This document shows, piece after piece, positions 28,861-37,556 of a DNA stretch of 64,000 bases (its first letter is position 1; every line of letters begins with the position of its first letter). Position numbers and translations under genes: made by a program. The stretch lies in the NCBI RefSeq assembly GCF_000145215.1, contig NC_014392.1:2296001-2360000 (forward strand), in the 5' to 3' direction. A model generated the notes under the pieces. That model had not been told where the DNA came from, ran no database searches, and was given only the letters and a program-made list of their open reading frames with translations. Source of the DNA: Caldicellulosiruptor obsidiansis OB47. Its GTDB lineage: Bacteria; Bacillota; Thermoanaerobacteria; Caldicellulosiruptorales; Caldicellulosiruptoraceae.

Positions 28861-30056
28861 CGGTCCAGCCCTACTAACTTCAACATGTTTATTGCAGCGT
28901 TCAAATCTCTATCAATTTCTAAACCGCAAACAGGACATCTGAAAATTCTTTCCGACAACTTGACATCATACTGACTTCCGCAACTGCTGCATGTCTTCGT
29001 TGTTGGCAGAGAACTTTTGATTGCCACAGCAGGAACCCGAAGACTGTCGCTCAGTCTTCTCTTAATTGTCCCTACTGCACTGTAGTGTACTGACTTTGAA
29101 AAATATCCATCCTTCCAACCTTTGATGTTATCTTTTTGAAAACAAACTGTCTTATATCTATATAAAAATGAACAGGTTTTGTTTATTACGTCATACTTGA
29201 TGTTTGTTAATTTTTCATACTCTCTTGCAATTTTTTCTTTTGTTTTATACCATCTTTTAGAACCTTTCTGCTGGCGTGCAAGTTGTTTTTGCAACTTTTT
29301 CAAGCGTTTTGTCTCTTTTATCTGCCATTCAAGTTTGAGCCTGTTCGATAATACCATCCCAGCAGGTTTAAAATCAATTCCAGCAGCAACATCGAACGTC
29401 TGCCATACCCTCGGTTTTACTACACCTTTTCTGTTCTTTCTTCTTTCCCACGCTTCCGTGTATCTACCCTTGTTTATGTAGCAGGTTACAAAAAGGTAAA
29501 TGCCACTTGGTCTTTTTACAAGTTCTGCTTTTGCTATTTCGCTATCTTCTGGAATCTGATGTCCTCCCAGTACCCTCAAAGGTTTTTTAATGCCTTGTAT
29601 CTTAACTCTGGTCTTTTGCTGATTAACAAACTTAAAAGTGTTCCCAAATTGTTTGAGGGGAATTGAATTGACATAGTGTTTGAACTGCAGTTTACCCGTT
29701 TTGTGACCATTTTCCTTTTGTATGTGAAGAGAATACAAATTCTGCTTTATTCTTTCCACCAGAGCTTGCTTCATCTGGGAACTGAGATTTTCAATCCTTC
29801 TTCTTTCGAAATTTTCTCCAACCTTTATTTCAACTTCTTTTAGTTTCTCCGCATTGCTATCAAGTCTGTTTCCAATGTCAGCAACTATATAGTTGTACAA
29901 CCATTTCGCTTCTAAAAACAGCCTAAAAAGTTTTTCTTTTGTTTCTTTTGAGGCAGAGTTAAGATTAATTTTTAACTGACACACCACAGGTATTTGGTTT
30001 TTTCTTCTTTCTTTAGTTTGTTGCCATGTTTGTTTAATTTTTTCTGCCTTTGTCAT
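28776..30056 (-). CDS. tnpB: TnpB-family RNA-guided nuclease (variant RuvC motifs)
   Basis: 426 residues from the ATG at 30056, preceded by GAGGAG; longer starts lack a site. Helical N-terminus, RuvC-I Asp in AAGIDFKPAGMV, a zinc ribbon (CSSCGSQYD then CPVCG) and RuvC-III Asp in DRDLNAAINML. The RuvC-II segment reads VCFQKDNIKGW; relatives of this branch have, as I recall, FQxExI, so the catalytic Glu appears replaced by Asp. TnpB proteins cut DNA next to a transposon-adjacent motif under omega-RNA guidance; whether this one still cuts is uncertain. Confidence 0.88.
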   Translation of the reverse strand: MTKAEKIKQTWQQTKERRKNQIPVVCQLKINLNSASKETKEKLFRLFLEAKWLYNYIVADIGNRLDSNAEKLKEVEIKVGENFERRRIENLSSQMKQALVERIKQNLYSLHIQKENGHKTGKLQFKHYVNSIPLKQFGNTFKFVNQQKTRVKIQGIKKPLRVLGGHQIPEDSEIAKAELVKRPSGIYLFVTCYINKGRYTEAWERRKNRKGVVKPRVWQTFDVAAGIDFKPAGMVLSNRLKLEWQIKETKRLKKLQKQLARQQKGSKRWYKTKEKIAREYEKLTNIKYDVINKTCSFLYRYKTVCFQKDNIKGWKDGYFSKSVHYSAVGTIKRRLSDSLRVPAVAIKSSLPTTKTCSSCGSQYDVKLSERIFRCPVCGLEIDRDLNAAINMLKLVGLDRSEVKPVEWETAARIFRGNPYILVSHTT

Positions 30057-30156
30057 CTTCTTAACTCCTCTAACAATACCGAAAAACTTTTTGCTACTTC
30101 TATTATACCCTGTACTCTCAAGATAATTCAAGAGAAGAAAAATGACTGCCATTCAT

Positions 30157-30180
30157 CACAATCCCCTGAAAGGGGATGTG
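30157..30180 (-). repeat. Left-end hairpin of the TnpB element
   Basis: CACAATCCCC and GGGGATGTG arms with a TGAAA loop, echoing the right-end hairpin sequence. Confidence 0.6.
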
Positions 30181-30221
30181 CTTTCTGGCTGATCTTTTGT
30201 AAAGTTCCTAAAAAAGTGCAC

Positions 30222-30259
30222 AAAATAAAAAAAGACTGTCGCACATTTTTGACAGTCTT
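30222..30259 (-). terminator. Terminator of the anti-sigma factor-like gene
   Basis: AAGACTGTC / GACAGTCTT arms, then seven Ts on the minus strand. Confidence 0.85.
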
Positions 30260-30281
30260 GCCCTCAAACTTAATCTTATTT

Positions 30282-30734
30282 TTAAACATAACAATCTTCT
30301 TCTTTCTTGAGCCTTCTTACAGCCACAATTTTGTTTCCTTTCTGGTTCTGCTTGAGTTTTTCACACAGAGAAGCAACTATCATAAGTCCGCGCCCAAATT
30401 CATATAAATCCTCTATCTCATCCTTTTCATCATATGGGGTGTATTCATTGAACACCCTTCCTATATCAAACCCTTCTCCTTCGTCCTCCACAACAATGTA
30501 ACTGAGTTTTTTGTCTACTATTCCAACCTTTACTTTTACAGATTTTGAACTGTCTCCTTTATTGCCATGAACAATAGCATTTATTAAAAGTTCATTTACT
30601 ATGAGTTTGAACTCAAGAAGCTCATCTGCTGATATGTTAGTTTCTCTTGTTAAAAACGATAATATTTCTTTTTCTACTACCTTGACCAGCTGGAGATTAC
30701 TTGTAAACACAAGCTGTAAAAATTTGTTCTCCAT
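30282..30734 (-). CDS. Anti-sigma regulatory factor-like serine kinase (RsbW/SpoIIAB type HATPase)
   Basis: About 150 residues. The GHKL ATPase boxes are present: N-box LIVNELLINAIVHGNKGD, G1 VVEDEGEGFD and G2 YEFGRGLMIVASL. Such proteins bind and inhibit a sigma factor, or phosphorylate an anti-sigma antagonist. Neither a sigma factor nor an antagonist gene is adjacent, so the target is unknown. The start is uncertain: ATG at 30734, GTG at 30743 and TTG at 30761 are in frame, and none has an ideally spaced ribosome site. Confidence 0.85.
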   Translation of the reverse strand: MENKFLQLVFTSNLQLVKVVEKEILSFLTRETNISADELLEFKLIVNELLINAIVHGNKGDSSKSVKVKVGIVDKKLSYIVVEDEGEGFDIGRVFNEYTPYDEKDEIEDLYEFGRGLMIVASLCEKLKQNQKGNKIVAVRRLKKEEDCYV

Positions 30735-30897
30735 TTCCTCCACGCAACCTTCTTTCCACAATTTTTGTACTATCCATCCTGCAAAAATACCACAACTAAT
30801 TCCTCTTTTGTACTTGAAAAATCTCTTCTACTTGATATATACCCTCAAATTCTCTACTTTACACACCCAAGTATTAAAACTTACCTATTTAGAAAAC

Positions 30898-31329
30898 TTA
30901 TCTTCGCTTTTCTTCAAAGAACCTTTTTAAAAGAAGTCTGCACTCATCTTCACATATTCCTCCTATCACTTCTACCTTATGATTTAAAAAAGGATTTTGT
31001 GAGAGATTAAAACAAGACTCAGCTGCACCCATCTTAAAATCTCTTGCACCAAAGTAAAGCCTCTTTACTTTACTCAAAACTATCGCACTCATACACATTG
31101 GACACGGCTCTTTTGTCACAAACATCTCGCAACTTCTCAGGTCCTTTGTAGAAAGCTTTGATGTGGCATCAATTATGGCAAGAATCTCCGCGTGGTAAAT
31201 AGCCTTTTTACTGTCATTTCTTTTAATACTAATAATTTTTCCATCCTTTACAACAGCTGCAGCAACTGGGATGTCATTTGAATGGCTTGCATACTCTATT
31301 AAAGTTTTCATTACATTATATATATACAT
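30898..31329 (-). CDS. tadA: tRNA-specific adenosine deaminase
   Basis: 143 residues from the ATG at 31329 (AAAGGTGA upstream). Deaminase zinc site: HAE in AIYHAEILAI and PCPMC in TKEPCPMCMSAIVL; the catalytic Glu is in HAE. TadA converts A34 to inosine in tRNA-Arg(ACG), needed to read CGN codons. The C-terminal FNLSQNPFLNHKVEVIGGI stretch is typical of TadA as opposed to free-base deaminases. A guanine or cytosine deaminase is less likely. Confidence 0.88.
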   Translation of the reverse strand: MYIYNVMKTLIEYASHSNDIPVAAAVVKDGKIISIKRNDSKKAIYHAEILAIIDATSKLSTKDLRSCEMFVTKEPCPMCMSAIVLSKVKRLYFGARDFKMGAAESCFNLSQNPFLNHKVEVIGGICEDECRLLLKRFFEEKRR

Positions 31330-31471
31330 CAACTTATCACCTTTTTCTTTATCAATTTTTAACAAATTTTTTTGAATTTTTTTGTCATCAAAAACTGTTC
31401 TTCCAATGTTTATTGCAACTCTGTTTAGTGATACTATATTTTATAGCTAAATCTTTTTTGGAGTGAACAAA

Positions 31472-32800
31472 ATGGAAAAAGTTAATCAGTTTATTACAAA
31501 GTATATATATCTTTTTGCCATAACAAGCCTTGTTTTCCCAATTTTCATTATGTTTTCCTACTTAGTAGCTGAAATAAACTTTTCAAATATATTCTTAGCA
31601 TTTGTGGTCATGGATATTTTGTTCTTGCTCATTCCTTATCTTATTCGGGCAAAGAGTCAGGGTATGTGGGAAAAGATTTTAAATATCCTGTTTATAATAG
31701 TAGTTCCCCAGGGTTTTTCACTAATTGTGTTAAAGCCCTACGGTCTTTTTGAAATGTTTCTCGGTCAGGTTTTTTGTATGGGACTTTATATATACTCATA
31801 TTTAATATTCGAAAAAGAGCAGGTCTCGCTCTCACTGGGAGCAATCTTAGCAGGTCTTTGGGCTATAATAATTGTGGGAGCAGTCTCAAGTTTTATGAAC
31901 ATCCCAAGGAATATTATAAACCAATACACTACCTATTCAATAATATTTTTGATTACAAGCGTTTATCTTATAAACAGGGTTAACCTTGAAAATCTGCTCA
32001 GCAAAAGATATAGAAGAAAAAATAGCATATCAAACAGCATAAGTTATATTAACCTTTTTTTGAGCATTGGATTCATAGTGATCCTTCTTCTTCTTTTCAA
32101 GTTCAAGGGTCTTGCGCCATACATTGTTTCATTTATTGTGGAAACAATAAAGTTTATACTCAGCATAATAAAGAAGATTATTGACTTTTTAAACTCTTTG
32201 TTTGCTCCAACAAAACCCCAGACAAATGCCGGAAATGGATTAGAAGAATTTTTAAAAAACATGAGGCCTGTAAAAAAGAGTTTATTGGCTCAAATCCTTG
32301 ACTTTATTGGTTATGTTCTTGCGCTGACAATCTTAGGATTTTTGTTATACAAGACATTCGGACTTTTTGTAAATGTTCTAAAGCAGGTGATAGCAAACTT
32401 TTTGCTTTTTATAAGCCGTATCACAAATAATCTTCAGATTGAAGAAAGAGGACAAAACTATACAGATGTGAAGACATTCATCTTTGCAAAAAAGTCGACT
32501 GCTAAAAAATTAAAATCACCCCGAGCAAAAAGAGTAAACTTTGAGAAAATAAATGATTTTAATTTGCGACTTCGTATTATTTTTAAACTCACAATGGAAT
32601 ATTTTTATCAAAAGAAGAATTATGTTCTCAAAAGTTCTTACACACCATTTGAGATGGGAAAAATTATCTTAAAAGGTGAACTTTTGAATGCTGATGTTGT
32701 AAACAAGCTTGTTGAAGAATATAACAAAGTTAGATATAACAAAGAATACAAGGTACTGTCCACCGAAAATTTTGAGCGTTTTTTGAAAAATCTCAAATAA
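31472..32800 (+). CDS. Multispanning membrane protein with DUF4129-like C-terminus
   Basis: 442 residues from the ATG at 31472 (GGAG eight bases upstream). About eight hydrophobic helices in residues 10-310, then a cytoplasmic C-terminal domain with the pattern SSYTPFEMGKIILK and LVEEYNKVRYNKEY, which resembles the DUF4129 domain found at the end of transglutaminase-like membrane proteins associated with MoxR and DUF58. Here no transglutaminase core or partner gene is adjacent, although a MoxR gene is present about 31 kb away. Function unknown; DUF4129 is a motif-level suggestion. Confidence 0.72.
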   Translation: MEKVNQFITKYIYLFAITSLVFPIFIMFSYLVAEINFSNIFLAFVVMDILFLLIPYLIRAKSQGMWEKILNILFIIVVPQGFSLIVLKPYGLFEMFLGQVFCMGLYIYSYLIFEKEQVSLSLGAILAGLWAIIIVGAVSSFMNIPRNIINQYTTYSIIFLITSVYLINRVNLENLLSKRYRRKNSISNSISYINLFLSIGFIVILLLLFKFKGLAPYIVSFIVETIKFILSIIKKIIDFLNSLFAPTKPQTNAGNGLEEFLKNMRPVKKSLLAQILDFIGYVLALTILGFLLYKTFGLFVNVLKQVIANFLLFISRITNNLQIEERGQNYTDVKTFIFAKKSTAKKLKSPRAKRVNFEKINDFNLRLRIIFKLTMEYFYQKKNYVLKSSYTPFEMGKIILKGELLNADVVNKLVEEYNKVRYNKEYKVLSTENFERFLKNLK

Positions 32801-32881
32801 TTCTATCTCTTTCAAACTTGCATACAAAAAGCAATATTAGAATAAGTTATTTATTGAAGAAGTTATATAACTTAAAAGCAA

Positions 32882-33733
32882 ATGAGATTTAAAAGATATG
32901 TTCTTGTGATAATAGAAAAGACAAAACTAAGTAAGTTCTTCATACCCTTTCTTGCTCTTTTGTGCTGTATTACATTGCTTCTTGTATATATTCTCTACAA
33001 CCCGAAGCCAAAAATCAAAGAAGCTGCCAGCCAAACATCATCGTTTGTTGCTATCATTTTTGAAGATGCTGGAATGGATGAGGAAGAAGTACAAAAGCTT
33101 TTGAGTATAAACGTACCATTTGATATTGCCATTATTCCTTTTTTGCCTTTTTCCAATAAGATCTCTCTCATGTGCCAGGAAAAAGGAAAGGAAGTTCTGC
33201 TGCATCTTTCAATGGAGCCTGAAGAGGGCAGTACAATTTGGTTGTGCCCGCGAAGTATAATGAATGCTACTCCTGATGATGAGATTGAAAAAATTTTCAA
33301 AGATGCATTGGCAAATGTAGCAAATAGCAAAGGTGTTAGTACACATCTCGGGACGCTTGTTTGCAAAAATGAAAGAATAGTAAAAAAGCTGTGCACGCTG
33401 GCAAAAGAAAAGGATATGGTCTTGGTAGATTCTACCTTTTCTTCAGAATCACTTTTTTCAAAAATGGGAAAGCAAATAGGTCTTCAGGTTATCATTCCAG
33501 ACATTATACTTGATTCAAGAAATGAACTAAAGCCGATACAAGACAAGTTTAATATTCTTTTTAACCTGGCAAAGAAGAAAGGTTTTTCTGTGGCAATAGG
33601 TCATCTCGGAGTTGATGGCGGTATCACAACAATTGAAGCATTCAAGCAGGCTGTGGAAAAGGCAAAGAAAGAGAACATAAAATTTGTATTCGTTTCAGAG
33701 ATTTCGAAACTGGAAAAGAAAAGCATTAAATAA
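32882..33733 (+). CDS. Divergent polysaccharide deacetylase family protein (DUF610/YibQ)
   Basis: 283 residues with an N-terminal membrane anchor (residues ~19-40), so the domain lies outside the membrane. The domain begins SFVAIIFEDAGMDEEEVQKLL and continues with DIAIIPFLP, EVLLHLSMEP, STHLGTL and SVAIGHLGVDG, the ordered motifs of DUF610, a NodB-fold branch with a few metal ligands retained. It may act on cell-wall glycans, but activity is unproven for the family. No strong ribosome site is seen ahead of the ATG. The next gene also looks deacetylase-like. Confidence 0.82.
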   Translation: MRFKRYVLVIIEKTKLSKFFIPFLALLCCITLLLVYILYNPKPKIKEAASQTSSFVAIIFEDAGMDEEEVQKLLSINVPFDIAIIPFLPFSNKISLMCQEKGKEVLLHLSMEPEEGSTIWLCPRSIMNATPDDEIEKIFKDALANVANSKGVSTHLGTLVCKNERIVKKLCTLAKEKDMVLVDSTFSSESLFSKMGKQIGLQVIIPDIILDSRNELKPIQDKFNILFNLAKKKGFSVAIGHLGVDGGITTIEAFKQAVEKAKKENIKFVFVSEISKLEKKSIK

Positions 33734-33833
33734 TTTTAATTGAATCTTTCTCCCTATTCGGAATATAATTAATATTTAGCAAACATTTCGCAATACAAAA
33801 GAATAAAAAAGGAAGGAGATTATTGAGGAAAAT

Positions 33834-36056
33834 ATGAAAAAAAAGTTCGTGGTTTTCCTGATAGTCTTTGCCTTTTTCATAAATTTAGCTGTTACAGGTA
33901 TGGCAAAAGTTATTCAAACCAACCCAGAAAAATGCTTATTTTCTGTTAAGACCAAGGAGAACTATGTTGAGATTTTAAAGGACAACCATGTTGTTGCCAA
34001 GATATTACCTCCTGAACTGTTAAATGAAATTCCAACAAAAAAAGAAGAAACCCAAATTACTTCCTTGCCTTTTATTGAAAACGGGATGATTAACTGGAAG
34101 ATTGAAAAAAGTGAACCTTCAGACCTTTTATTTTTGTCAGACGGTAAAAATAATAGTTTAAAGCTCAACTTTCACACCCTTGACGTCTTTTATAAAATAA
34201 CATCACCGTATATTGCTCTCAAAGATGAATATCAATCTGCTCAGCTTGCCTTTAGCTACAACCTCGAATTTAAAAGAACGCCCCAGCTAAAAGACGATGA
34301 AACTATAAATATAGAAATCTTTATCTTTTCTGAAAACAAAACAAAAATACTTTCATTGCCTGAAAAGATAAAAGTAACCTCTGGTAGAGGAACATTTAAA
34401 ACCTCTTTTTCTATCCCTGTTGATAGTAAGTTTATAAGCTTTGAGATTTCTCATACAAGCCACAATCTTATAAGCTGTGAGTTTAAAAATTTCAAGCTAA
34501 CCTTTACAAAACCCTCAAAATATATTTTCCTGCTGAAAAACGTTCAGGTTTACAACAACTATATTCAGCAGGAGTTTGAAAATGGTTTTCAAAAAATTAC
34601 CAGAAAAATATTTATATCTTCCTCGCAGGAAGTTATAAACGTTGAGGAAACTTTAAAGTCTAAAGAAGATCATCAAGTCTTTAAAGAGTATTCACCTATT
34701 GAATTTGAGTCAAGACCACTTTTTATTTTAAAAAGAGATTATAAGCTCGAAAAATTTACAAAACCCATGTATGTTACAGACTTTCTTTCAGATTTTTATC
34801 TAAAGCTTGAAAACTGTGCCATAGGCTATGCAAACAACTATGATTCAATTGAAGTATATAACTTAAAAGACAGGGCAAATGTATTTATGTTTCTTTCAAA
34901 TTCTGATGATACAAAGTATTTTGTAATTGGAAAGAACAAAGAACATATATACACCACAACACAGCTTTTTAGAAAAGGATTTGAAAAGACATATGTGTAT
35001 TCCATCTTCCCTGAAAATTACACATATTCTATAAAATCAAGGTCACCCAACGGCACAAAGGCTATTTTAATATTTTCTCATCACTCTGATTCAAATATGA
35101 TATCAATCATAAAAGCCATGATGTTTGGCACAACAGATACAAAAGACCCTTCTTATATGAAAAAGGGATTTGTAGGATATAAAATACCAATAACATGGGG
35201 ATTTTTTTATAAATCAGTAAAAGGAATACCTGGATTTGACAATCCAGAGTACAGAAAACTCATAGAGTTTTTAGCACAAAAGAAAATAGAGGTGGTTCTG
35301 CACACAGCATCGCCAGTTGCTAAAGAAAACACTCGTCAGCTTATTACAAAAGCACTGGAAGATACGAGTTATTTAAAACTTGATGACTGGATTGACCACA
35401 GTATTTCTGACGGTACACGATGCGCAGATTTAAAGAGCGAAGGTGCTATTTACGGCAGTAAAAATTATTCCTTTGACCTTTTCTTAAAATATGGATACAA
35501 ATACTGCTGGTCGTACCTTGACGTAAAGCTTGACACGCTCAATATGCTTCAGCCTGACAAGGTTTCCTGGCATCCTCAGATTTTTTTCAAGAACTACAAC
35601 TTTGGAAAAGGTGACTCGCTGTACCAGTGGAACTCGGTAAGATACAAAAATCTTCCAAAGATGCTTACTCAAAGTCAGCTTGACAGGCTTGTTAGTGAAA
35701 ATGGAATTAGCATCATCCACGACTATTTTGCTCATCCTATGCAGAAAAACAAGCTTTTTGTTGTGAAAAACAAAAATGTATATATCTCACCGCAGTTTGA
35801 CAGAAGTCTAAGATTAGTCTCAAACCTCATGAGCAAAAAACTTTTATGGGTACCAACAGTAAAAGATTTTATCGACTATGAGGTTGCATTGAAAAATGTA
35901 CAAATAACCCCACTTGACAACACAACCCTTGTTGTGGACAATAAAAACTACTCTGAGATAAAAGGTTTTACATTAATTACTCTTTTGCCAAATGGTCAGG
36001 AAAAAAGAACCATAGTTAATCTTTTGCCAGGTATAAATCTTATTACAATTCCATAA
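33834..36056 (+). CDS. Large secreted protein of unknown function, possible NodB-like C-terminal domain
   Basis: 740 residues with a clear signal peptide (KKKFVVFLIVFAFFINLAVTG, then MAK). Residues ~30-410 are beta-rich with no motif I know. From ~420 on the order ILIFSHHSDSN, VVLHTASP, DDWIDHSISDGTR, SWHPQIFF and IIHDYFAHP looks like a polysaccharide-deacetylase barrel with His/Asp metal ligands, but the classic TFDDG motif is absent. A short C-terminal beta domain follows. It sits after the DUF610 gene and ends in a terminator. Good SD (GGAAGGAG and GAGGA). A role in envelope or extracellular glycan processing is inference only. Confidence 0.8.
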   Translation: MKKKFVVFLIVFAFFINLAVTGMAKVIQTNPEKCLFSVKTKENYVEILKDNHVVAKILPPELLNEIPTKKEETQITSLPFIENGMINWKIEKSEPSDLLFLSDGKNNSLKLNFHTLDVFYKITSPYIALKDEYQSAQLAFSYNLEFKRTPQLKDDETINIEIFIFSENKTKILSLPEKIKVTSGRGTFKTSFSIPVDSKFISFEISHTSHNLISCEFKNFKLTFTKPSKYIFLLKNVQVYNNYIQQEFENGFQKITRKIFISSSQEVINVEETLKSKEDHQVFKEYSPIEFESRPLFILKRDYKLEKFTKPMYVTDFLSDFYLKLENCAIGYANNYDSIEVYNLKDRANVFMFLSNSDDTKYFVIGKNKEHIYTTTQLFRKGFEKTYVYSIFPENYTYSIKSRSPNGTKAILIFSHHSDSNMISIIKAMMFGTTDTKDPSYMKKGFVGYKIPITWGFFYKSVKGIPGFDNPEYRKLIEFLAQKKIEVVLHTASPVAKENTRQLITKALEDTSYLKLDDWIDHSISDGTRCADLKSEGAIYGSKNYSFDLFLKYGYKYCWSYLDVKLDTLNMLQPDKVSWHPQIFFKNYNFGKGDSLYQWNSVRYKNLPKMLTQSQLDRLVSENGISIIHDYFAHPMQKNKLFVVKNKNVYISPQFDRSLRLVSNLMSKKLLWVPTVKDFIDYEVALKNVQITPLDNTTLVVDNKNYSEIKGFTLITLLPNGQEKRTIVNLLPGINLITIP

Positions 36057-36061
36057 AAAAC

Positions 36062-36108
36062 AAAAGGACCTTAGGAGCCGAAACTTTACCTAAAGTCCTT
36101 TTTTCTTT
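36062..36108. terminator. Bidirectional terminator between the secreted-protein gene and spoVG
   Basis: AAAGGAC-CTTAGG and CCTAA-AGTCCTTT arms with T-runs on both strands, serving two convergent genes. Confidence 0.85.
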
Positions 36109-36126
36109 TAACTTAAAGCCATCGTT

Positions 36127-36393
36127 TTATTCACCAGCTGAGATTACAGCCTCATACTTCTCAATAACAGCTTTTTGGACCATGTCGCGCGTCTCCTGGT
36201 TTATCGGATGAGCAATATCTTTAAACTCGCCCTCGGGAGTTTTGCGACTTGGCATAGCAATGAAAAGTCCGTTTTGCCCCTCGATAATCTTAATGTCATG
36301 AACAACAAAGCAGTTGTCAAATGTCACCGACACAATAGCCTTCATTTTTCCTTCATTTGTAATTTTTCTAATCCTAACATCTGTCACCTGCAT
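36127..36393 (-). CDS. spoVG: SpoVG septation/RNA-binding regulator
   Basis: 88 residues from the ATG at 36393 (GGAGG upstream). Characteristic sequence [40 protein letters not shown]. SpoVG affects asymmetric septation in Bacillus and binds nucleic acids in other Firmicutes. A sigma-H-like promoter lies upstream, matching the known control of Bacillus spoVG. purR lies just upstream on the same strand, a gene order kept in many Firmicutes. Confidence 0.97.
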   Translation of the reverse strand: MQVTDVRIRKITNEGKMKAIVSVTFDNCFVVHDIKIIEGQNGLFIAMPSRKTPEGEFKDIAHPINQETRDMVQKAVIEKYEAVISAGE

Positions 36394-36437
36394 AAGTCCA
36401 TCCTCCATGTTAAAATTTAGTGTTGTTATTTTATATA

Positions 36438-36464
36438 ATTCTCCACTTTTTAATCTTTCCCTTT
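36438..36464 (-). promoter_or_regulatory. Sigma-H-like promoter of spoVG
   Basis: On the minus strand AAAGGGAAA (-35, one mismatch from RnAGGAWWW) and GGAGAAT (-10, RnnGAAT) are 11 bp apart, about 45 bp ahead of spoVG. Bacillus spoVG is a known sigma-H gene. Confidence 0.5.
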
Positions 36465-36513
36465 AGCACTTTTAACAAATTTTTCTTTCCATTTGGGGCA
36501 TTTTGCCTAATTT

Positions 36514-37332
36514 TTATGAAATAACCTGAGGGTTGATAGAAAAAGTTATTCTTTTATTTTCGGCATCAAGTTTTTCAAGTATCAAAAGGCTTTTGTAATC
36601 TACATCCACAGACTTTTTGTCTTTTGTAGCAATGAGCACTCCAACACCAACCAAGCTTGATTCAAATTCAGAAAGAAGGTCTTTCATTCCTCGCACTGTC
36701 CCGCCGCCACGCATGAAATCGTCTATGAATAAAACCCTTGCTCCTTTTTTTATAGCCTTTTTTGCCATTGTCATAGTTTCAATCTTACCTGTCGTACCTG
36801 AAATGTACGAAATATTGACAGTTGAGCCTTCTGTGAACTTGCTTGAGTTTCGTGCAACAACAAGCGGTTTGTTGAAATACTGAGCAACATATGATGCAAG
36901 AGCAATACCTTTTGCCTCAACAGTGGCAATATAGTCTATTTCTTTTTCTAAAAATAACCTCACAAATATTCTTGCCGCTTTTTTTATAACCTCGGGGTTA
37001 AAAACAATGTCGTTTATATATACAAACCCACCTGATACAATTCTCTCGGGATTTTGCAGCTCATTTTTCAAAAAGTTTAAAAATTCTATTTCATCCTCTT
37101 TCTTCATGGTAGGAATATAATAAACACCACCGGCAGCACCACTGACTGTTTCAAGCTTCCCCTGGCCTGTCTGCTCAAATATTTGAGAAATTAAATCTAT
37201 ATCCTCACTCAAGGTGGATTTGGCACAGCTGAGTTTATCACAGAAAAAAGTAAGACTAAAAAGCTTCATAGGATTTTGCACAAGAGTGCTTGTTATAAAA
37301 ATGAGCCGTTCTGATTTTCCAATCTTTTGCAC
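36514..37332 (-). CDS. purR: Purine operon repressor PurR (Bacillus type)
   Basis: 272 residues from the GTG at 37332, which has GGAGGTG six bases upstream; a longer frame has no such site. N-terminal winged helix (residues ~1-70) and a phosphoribosyltransferase-like domain with the PRPP loop VLFIDDFMRGGGTVRGM. It represses purine genes and is relieved by PRPP. An inverted pair of PurBox-like sequences lies 85-120 bp upstream, between purR and murC, consistent with autoregulation. spoVG follows downstream. Confidence 0.94.
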   Translation of the reverse strand: MQKIGKSERLIFITSTLVQNPMKLFSLTFFCDKLSCAKSTLSEDIDLISQIFEQTGQGKLETVSGAAGGVYYIPTMKKEDEIEFLNFLKNELQNPERIVSGGFVYINDIVFNPEVIKKAARIFVRLFLEKEIDYIATVEAKGIALASYVAQYFNKPLVVARNSSKFTEGSTVNISYISGTTGKIETMTMAKKAIKKGARVLFIDDFMRGGGTVRGMKDLLSEFESSLVGVGVLIATKDKKSVDVDYKSLLILEKLDAENKRITFSINPQVIS

Positions 37333-37414
37333 AAAAGACACCTCCAGAACAAATAAAAACCTATTTAACTTATTCAATATTAAATATAATATTATTGAGA
37401 ATAATTATACCATA

Positions 37415-37458
37415 ACCTCCGAATGATACAAAAATTTTTTGAGCGAACGTTCGATTTA
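37415..37458. promoter_or_regulatory. Candidate PurR operator (two inverted PurBox-like sites)
   Basis: CCGAATGAT (37419-37427) and, inverted, GAACGTTCGATTT (37445-37457) lie with ~17 bp between them, the arrangement known for Bacillus PurBoxes (CCGAACWWT). Match is imperfect in the first box. Confidence 0.45.
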
Positions 37459-37467
37459 AAAAATATT

Positions 37468-37497
37468 TTAACAAGTCAGGCAAAAAAGAAGTATAAT
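37468..37497 (+). promoter_or_regulatory. Sigma-A promoter of murC
   Basis: TTAACA (37468-37473), 18-bp spacer, TATAAT (37492-37497). Confidence 0.6.
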
Positions 37498-37556
37498 ATA
37501 GAATATAGGGGTATTTCAATCTCGAAATTTTCGGGCTGGAGGTAAGTTTTTTTAAA

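Larger units (their letters stand above)
28716..30180 (-). mobile_element. IS1341-type (TnpB-only) element of the IS200/IS605 superfamily
   Basis: Encodes TnpB but no TnpA. The right end contains an imperfect hairpin (28723-28766) with AACCCCTGAAGG and CCTTCAGGGG arms; the left end has a related hairpin around CCCCTGAAAGGGG (30157-30180). These subterminal palindromes are the ends recognised by Y1 transposases, which would have to be supplied in trans. Exact ends are estimated. Confidence 0.65.

Noticed and set aside
30282..30734. Calling the HATPase protein SpoIIAB
   Set aside because: The spoIIAA and sigF genes are not adjacent and the sequence is not diagnostic of SpoIIAB.
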